From Paulinella micropora (lineage: Eukaryota > Cercozoa > Imbricatea > Euglyphida), in contig BJOX01000345.1 of assembly GCA_009731375.1 (NCBI GenBank), positions 495,282 through 527,625 of the forward strand: a stretch of 32,344 nt of DNA. Reading direction: 5' to 3'. This document shows, one piece after another, positions 26,641-32,344 of the stretch. Within the stretch, counting starts at the first letter, position 1. Each line of letters opens with the position of its first letter. Both the position numbers and the translations under genes were made by a program. The notes beneath the pieces were generated by a model that made no database searches, was not told where the DNA came from, and saw only the letters and a list, made by a program, of their open reading frames with translations.

Positions 26641-29363
26641 AGAAAGTCAGAAATTGGTTTTTTCTTTCCCGGACTGACGGGCGAGAGGGAGGGGGCCCCA
26701 GTCCATCCGTGAAAAAAAAAAAAAAAAAAAAAGTTCCGAATGTCTGGTTTCTGATTTTGCAAGGATTGCTGCACGGGTTGCAGGGGTTATGCAAAAGCTG
26801 CAAGCAGGAAGCGCGCGAGAGAACAAAAAAAAATTTACCCTGGCCCCTCCCTCTCACGCCCCCCTTTCCCTCCGTCCGTCCGGAAAAAAAGAAAACAAAA
26901 GGAGAGTTCCGAATTTCTGATTTCTGATTTGGCAAGGACATGCTGCACGGGCTGCAGGGGGGTTGCTACAGCTGCAAGGGGGAAGCGCGGGAGAGAACGA
27001 ATAATTTTTTTTCTTAGCAAAGTGCTGTAGCACAACCCCTGCAACCCGTGCTACAGCAGCACGTGATTTGCAAAATCAGAAATCAGAAATGCGGAATTTT
27101 TTCCCGCGCGGAAGGTAGTGGGGCAACGCGCGCGACCATGAAGAAACAATTTCTTTTGTCCCCTGCCCCCTCCCTCCGCCCCGCCCTCCCCCTCCCTTCC
27201 GCCGTCCGTCCGAAAGAAAAAAAACGGAGTTCCGAATTTCTGATTTCTGCGAGTACGTGAGTGAGCAAGTGAGCGAGCAAGTGAGTGAGTGAGCAAGTGA
27301 GTGAGTGAGTGAATGAGTGAATGAGTTAGTGAGTGAGTTAATGAGTCAGCAAGTGAGAGAGTGAGCGAGTGAGTGAATGTGTGAGTGAGTGAACGAGTGA
27401 GTGAGCAGGTGAGTGAGTAGGTGAGCGAGTGAGTGAGTGAGTAGGTGAGCGAGTAGGTGAGCGAGTGAGTAAGCGGCCTCTGGCTGTTTAGCTAGGTTGG
27501 CGGACGGCGAGAGTGTCGGACAAGGGATTGGCGAGAGGGAGCATGTACGAGGCGGAGGGTTCGGGGGGAGAGCGAAAAAGATTTCTGGCGAGGGGGATCG
27601 CGGCTGTAGCACCCCCTGCAATTCGTGCTACAGCAGCATGTTGCTTGCAAATCAGAAGCCAGAAATCCGGAATCGGTTTTTTTCACTGCCTGATGGACGG
27701 GCGGGGAGGGGGGGTGGGGGTTGGGAAAGCGCGCTCGAGAATGAAACAAAAAAGTCCATGCCCCCCTCCGCCCCCCTCCCGTCCGTCTGTCCGAAAAAAA
27801 AGGGGCGGGGGGGGGGGGGGGGGGGGGGGGNNNNNNNNNNTTCTGATTTTGCAAGACATGCTGCCCGGGTTGCAGGGGGTGTACTACAGCTGCAAGAAGG
27901 AAGCGCGCGAGAACAAAAAAAGTTTTCACCCCTCTCCCCCCTTTCCGCCCGTCCGTCCGGGGAAAAGAAGAAGAACCAAAAAAGGTCCGAATTTTCAAAG
28001 ACATGCTGCACGGGCTGCAGAGGGTGTACTACAGCTGCAAGGGGGAGCGCAAGCGATCAGAATTTTTTCCTTAACATGGTGCTGTAGCACACCCCTGCAA
28101 CCCGTGCTGCAGCAGCACGTTTGTTTGCATTATCAGAAAACAGAATTTCGGAAACAGTTGTTTTTTCCCGCGCGAAAGGGAGGGAGCAACAGGCGCGAGA
28201 ATGAAGAAACAAGGTTTTTCGGTCCCCTGCCCCTCCCTCCGCCCCACCCCACCCCCCCTCCCCCCCTCCCCTTCCGCCGTATGTCCGAAAAAAGTAGAAA
28301 AAATAAAACAGAGTTCCGAATTTCCTACTTCTGCGAGTACGAGTGAGCAAGTGAGTGAATAAGTGAGTAAGTGAGCAAGTGAGTGGGTGAGTTAGTAAGA
28401 GAGCAAGTGAGTGAGTGAGCAAGTGAGTGAGCAAATGCGTGAATGAGTGAGTGAGCAAGTGAGTGAGCAAGTGAGTGAGCAAGTGAGTGAGTAGGTGCGC
28501 GCGAGTGAGTGAGCGGCAGGGGGGCACCACAGCCCCTCTGGTAGTTAAGCTAGGTTGGCTTTTGTCTGGCGGGCGGGGAGAGTGTTGGACGAGGGATGGG
28601 CGGGAAGGAGCGTGTACGAGGCGGAGGGGTGGAGGCAGAGCGAAAAAGATTTTTGGCGAGGGGGCTCGCGGCTGTAGCACCCCTGCAACTCGTGCTACAA
28701 GCATGTTGTTTGCAACGTAAGAAAATAGAAACTCGGAAATCGGTTTGTTTCCCCCGCTTGATAGACGGGCGGGAGGGAGGGGAAGGGGGGAGGCTCAGGA
28801 ACCTGCTAAAATCCATGAAAAAAATGCCCCCCTTCTCCATCCTTCTCGCCCCCCCTTCTCCGTCCTCCCCCCCCCCGTCCGTCTGTCAGAGAAAAAGAAA
28901 GAAAAAAACAGTTAGAACTTCTGATTTCTGATTTGGCCAAGACATGCTGCATGGGTTGCAGGGGGTACGCTAGAGCTGCAAAAAGAAGGCGCGCAAGAGA
29001 ACAAAAAAATTCTTTCGCCTGCCCCTTCCCCTCCCGTCTTTCCGCCCGTCCGTCCGAAAACAAAGAAGAAAAAAAAAAACAGAGTTCCGAATTTCTGATT
29101 TCTGATTTGGCAAAGACATGTTGCACGGGCTGCAGGGCGTGTGCTGAAGCTGCAAGGGGGAAGCGCGCAAGAGAGCGAACAATTGCTTCCTTACCATGGT
29201 GCTGTAGCACACCCCTGCAACCCGTGCTACGGCAGCATGCTGTTTGCAGAAATTTGATTTTTTTTTTTTATTTGTTTTTTCCCCTAGACGGACGCGGAAG
29301 GGAGGGGGACAAAGCGCGCGAGAATGAATAAACAAAAAAAAATTGGTCCCCTGCACCCTCCCC

Positions 29364-29419
<56 letters not shown>

Positions 29420-30441
29420 NNNNNNNNNNNNNNNNNNNNNNNNNNNNNNNNNNNNNNNNNNNNNNNNNNNNNNNNNNNNNNNNNNNNNNNNNNNNNNNNN
29501 NNNNNNNNNNNNNNNNNNNNNNNNNNNNNNNNNNNNNNNNNNNNNNNNNNNNNNNNNNNNNNNNNNNNNNNNNNNNNNNNNNNNNNNNNNNNNNNNNNNN
29601 NNNNNNNNNNNNNNNNNNNNNNNNNNNNNNNNNNNNNNNNNNNNNNNNNNNNNNNNNNNNNNNNNNNNNNNNNNNNNNTGAGTGAGTGAGCAGGTGAGTG
29701 AGTGGGTGAGCGAGTGAGTGAGCGAGTAGGTGAGCGAGTGATAAGCGGTGGGTGGCACCATACCCCACTCTGGCTGTTAGCTAGGTTAGTTTGTGTCTGG
29801 CGCGAGAATGTTGGACGAGGGATGGGCGAGAGGGAGCTTGTACAAGGCGGAGGGGTGGGGGTAGAGCCAAAAAAGATTTCTGGCGAGCGGGCTCGCGGCT
29901 CTGCCTGCAACTCGTGCTACAGCAGCATGTTGTTTGCAAAGTTAGAAATTAGAAACTCGGAAATAGGTTCTCCCCCCCCCCCCCTGATGGAGGGCGGGAG
30001 AGAGCTCGAGAATGAAGCAAATTTTTTACCTATGCCCCCTTCCCGTACGTCCGTCCGGAACCAAAAGAAAAAACACAGAGTTCCGAATTTTTCATTTCTG
30101 ATTTTGCAAAGGCATGCTGCACGGGTTGCAGCAAGAAGGAAGCGCGCAAAAGAACAAAACAAGTTTCCCCTGCCCCCTCCTTCTCCCCCCGCCACCCCCG
30201 CCCCCCTCCCCCCTTCCGCCCGTCCGTCAGGAAAAAAAGAAACAGAGTTCCAACTTGCTGATTCTGATTTGGCAAAGACATGCTGCACGGGCTGCAGGGG
30301 TTGTGCTACAGCTGCGAGGGGGAAGCGCGCGAGAGAGCGAAAATTTTTCCTAATTTGGAAATAGTTTTTTTTTTTTCCGCAGAAGGGAGGGGGCCAACGC
30401 GCGCGAGAAGGAAGAAACAAATTGTTTTGTCCCCTGCCCCC

Positions 30442-30472
<31 letters not shown>

Positions 30473-31193
30473 AAGTATGTATGTATGTGTGTATGTGTAT
30501 GTGTGTATGTGTATGTGTGTGTGTGTGCGGGTGCGAGTGCCCCCCCCCCCCCTTCCTCCCGTCCGCCTGCAAAAACAGAAGAAAACAGAGTTCTGACTTT
30601 ATGATTTCTGCGAGTAAGTGAGCAAGTGAGTAAGTGAGTGAATAAGTGAATGAGTGGTTGAGTGAGTGAATAAGTGATTTAAGCAAGTGAGCAAGTGAGC
30701 GAATGCAGGAGTGAGTGAAGGAGTGAGCGAGTGAGTGAGTGATTAGGTGAGAGCAAGTGAGTGAGCGAGTAGGTGAGTGGGCGGTGAGTGAGCGAGTGAG
30801 CGAGTGAGTGAGCGCGGAGTGACACTGCAGCACTCTCTGGCGAGTACTGTTTGCTATATTGGTTTTTGAACGGCCGGGCGGGGAGAGTGTTGGACGAGGG
30901 ATGGCGAGAGGAAGGGTGTACGAGGCGGAGTGGGGGGGGCAACGCGCGAGAGAACATAAAAAAAATCTCATGCACCCTTCATCCAGCCTGTCCGTCCGTC
31001 CCTCTGACAAAGAGAATAAAGAAAAAACAATTCGGAATTTCGGATTTCTGATTTTGCAAATGGTTGCAGGAGGTTCTGAATGATGGATTTCTGATTGTCG
31101 CCAGATATGCTGGACGCGCTGCGGGCGGCGTGCTACAGCTGCAAGGGGGTAAGCACGCCGCGAGAAAACGAACAATGAAGTTTTTTTCCTATT
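26640..31193. repeat. Complex satellite: higher-order repeat of ~1.07 kb
   Basis: Basic modules carry a CT-rich block (CCCTCCCGCCCGTCCGTCCG), a TTCCGAATTTCTGATTTCTG segment, and a TGCTGCACGGGTTGCAGGGG / GTGCTACAGCTGCAAGGGGG segment. The latter also occurs as its reverse complement (GTGCTGTAGCACACCCCTGC, AACCCGTGCTACAGCAGCA), so modules alternate in orientation. A landmark GGACGAGGGATGG recurs at 27518, 28587, 29813 and 30892, giving spacings of 1,069, 1,226 (with a gap) and 1,079 bp. Each unit also has a (GAGT)n array (27249-27471, 28333-28512, 29679-29742, 30610-30815). Poly-A, poly-C and poly-G tracts and gaps at 27831 and 29420 break it. Frames here encode repeat translations only. Confidence 0.75.
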
Positions 31194-31473
31194 ACTGGGT
31201 ACATTCAAGTGTCAAACTCAGTCATAGAATTTGAGTTAAGGGCAAGATTTCAGATTAGCGGCCAGATTTCAGATTAGTAGTCAGAATTCAAATTAGTTCA
31301 ATTTGACTGCTATATCCGTCCGCAAAATCTGCATAATTTTGCGAAAGTTTAACGTTAAATTGAACTAATTTGACTCGGAATTCTGACCACTAATCTAAAA
31401 TCTGACCGCTAATCTGAAATCTGACCCTTAAATCACATTCGATGATTGAGTTTGACGCTTGAATGTACCTAGT
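31194..31473. mobile_element. 280-bp palindromic MITE-like insertion
   Basis: Terminal inverted repeats ACTGGGTACATTCAAGTGTC / ACTAGGTACATTCAAGCGTC continue inward through TCAAACTC, CAGATTAGCGG and AATTAGTTCAATTT to a central GCAAAAT/ATTTTGC stem, so almost the entire element folds back. There is no coding capacity. It interrupts a satellite module: TTTTTTTCCTATT on the left and CTTAGTGCTGCAGCAC on the right are adjoining in other modules. I could not define a clear target-site duplication, so the class is open. Confidence 0.65.
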
Positions 31474-32344
31474 CATATCTTAGTGCTGCAGCACACCACT
31501 GCAATAAGTGCTATTAATACATCAACATTTTCTGTAAAATCAGAAACCAGAAATTCAGAAATATTAATAGTTTTTTTTGCAGGCGGACGCGCGGAAGGGA
31601 GGAGGGGGGGCAGGGGGGTGTTGTAGCGCGCGTGAGAATGAATTCTGTTGTATCCTGCCCCCTCCCTCTGCGCCCCGTCAGTATATATATTTAAGTTATC
31701 ATTATAATACGGAAGAAAAAAACGTTATTAATATTACTGCAAGAGAAAAATGTTAATATTAATATTAGTATTAATAAAATATGATCTAACATTTTCCGCC
31801 AGGAATATTAATAAACAGTTTAAAATAAAACTGTTGGTTATGAGGCGCCTCATTAATATTACAATATTATATACAATATTAATACTTGTATATAATAATA
31901 CTTATTTATAAGTGGAAAATGTAACGGTATCACATATTGTATAATCATGTCTATCAAAATTTCTTGCCTGAGTTAGGAAGTATTAATAAATTATTATTCA
32001 TATTAATATTCTTGCTATATTGAAGTTGTAACAGAAACATTGTAAAAGATTCTTGAGTGACTAAGGGAGAAAGAAAGGGCAGTGTATTATGAAAAGGAAG
32101 CTGGAATTACGCACTTTGAAGCAACCTGAGCTTACATTAACACTGAGCTTGTATTAATATATTGCTGGGTAGGTGAAGAATTTTAGAACAGAAACAGGAC
32201 CCTGACTATGATACTCAGTAGTAGTATTAATATGTGTCGGAGCCGCCGAACTTTAGCATTGAAAAGAAACCGGACCCTGAATACTAGTATTCATACGTGT
32301 CGGAGCCGGCGCGGGGGGGGGGGGGGGGGGGGGGAAGGTAGGGA
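31474..32344. other. Satellite remnant, then AT-rich host DNA; no gene seen
   Basis: 31474-31680 is a last diverged satellite module. 31681-32250 is AT-rich with many TTAATATT/AATATTAA motifs. GTGTCGGAGCCG..CG occurs twice (about 32236 and 32296), in a direct repeat that includes GGACCCTGA. The window ends in a poly-G tract of about 23. I find no coding region, RNA gene or mobile element with clear ends. Confidence 0.6.

Noticed and set aside
27246-30820. GAGT arrays considered as CRISPR-like or protein-coding repeats
   Set aside because: No spacer and repeat structure; simple tetranucleotide arrays in a eukaryotic satellite. ORFs there are Leu/Thr/Ser/His repeat translations.

Overview
This is a window of a eukaryotic nuclear genome containing one nearly complete Polinton/Maverick element (a large self-synthesising DNA transposon, or integrated adintovirus-like virus) inside highly repetitive host DNA. 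The element spans 2461-23800 (21,340 bp). It is bounded by terminal inverted repeats of about 154 bp (2461-2613 and 23646-23800) and by an exact 6-bp target-site duplication, TGTATG, at 2455-2460 and 23801-23806. Its AT-rich, gene-dense interior contrasts with the GT/GA microsatellites, degenerate telomere-like (CTAACCCTAATCC) repeats and GC-rich satellite arrays outside. I cannot name the host. The presence of spliceosomal-type introns and telomere-like repeats says only that it is a eukaryote.

Layout of the element. The left arm (2840-5818) has a small charged coiled-coil gene (-), a divergently transcribed four-exon gene with three tiny introns (+), a retroviral-type integrase (-) and an acidic/basic low-complexity protein (-) running into a 643-bp assembly gap. 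The central block is mostly on the + strand (6462-17941): a phage-like tail fibre with an S74 intramolecular chaperone, a two-helix membrane protein, an unknown 123-aa protein, the A32/FtsK-HerA packaging ATPase, a pX-like basic core peptide, a 45-aa basic peptide, a charged coiled-coil protein, an adenain-type cysteine protease, the single-jelly-roll minor capsid (penton) protein, the double-jelly-roll major capsid protein and a frameshifted gene of unknown function. The right arm (17940-23616) is all on the - strand: two tandem paralogues with an ExoX C-terminal-like domain, the protein-primed DNA polymerase B, and an AP2-like/zinc-finger DNA-binding protein.

Together these encode integration (integrase), protein-primed replication (PolB plus TIRs), packaging (ATPase), maturation (protease), a T-number capsid (major and minor capsid proteins), and probably host attachment (fibre). 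The element therefore looks virion-capable by descent. This copy, as assembled, is broken: PolB has two frameshifts and a nonsense codon, the ATPase has two frameshifts plus a gap at the P-loop, and several other genes carry one or two lesions. Many lesions lie in homopolymers, so assembly error and real decay cannot be separated here.

Between genes there are recurrent hairpins whose stems show compensatory substitutions between copies. Host flanks: 1-2454 is GA-rich, trinucleotide/telomere-like and GT microsatellite DNA; 23807-26600 is GT microsatellite plus dispersed host repeats; 26600-31500 is a higher-order repeat of about 1.07 kb per unit, with GAGT arrays and a nested 280-bp palindromic MITE-like insert; 31500-32344 is AT-rich DNA ending in poly-G. 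No rRNA, tRNA or CRISPR was seen.
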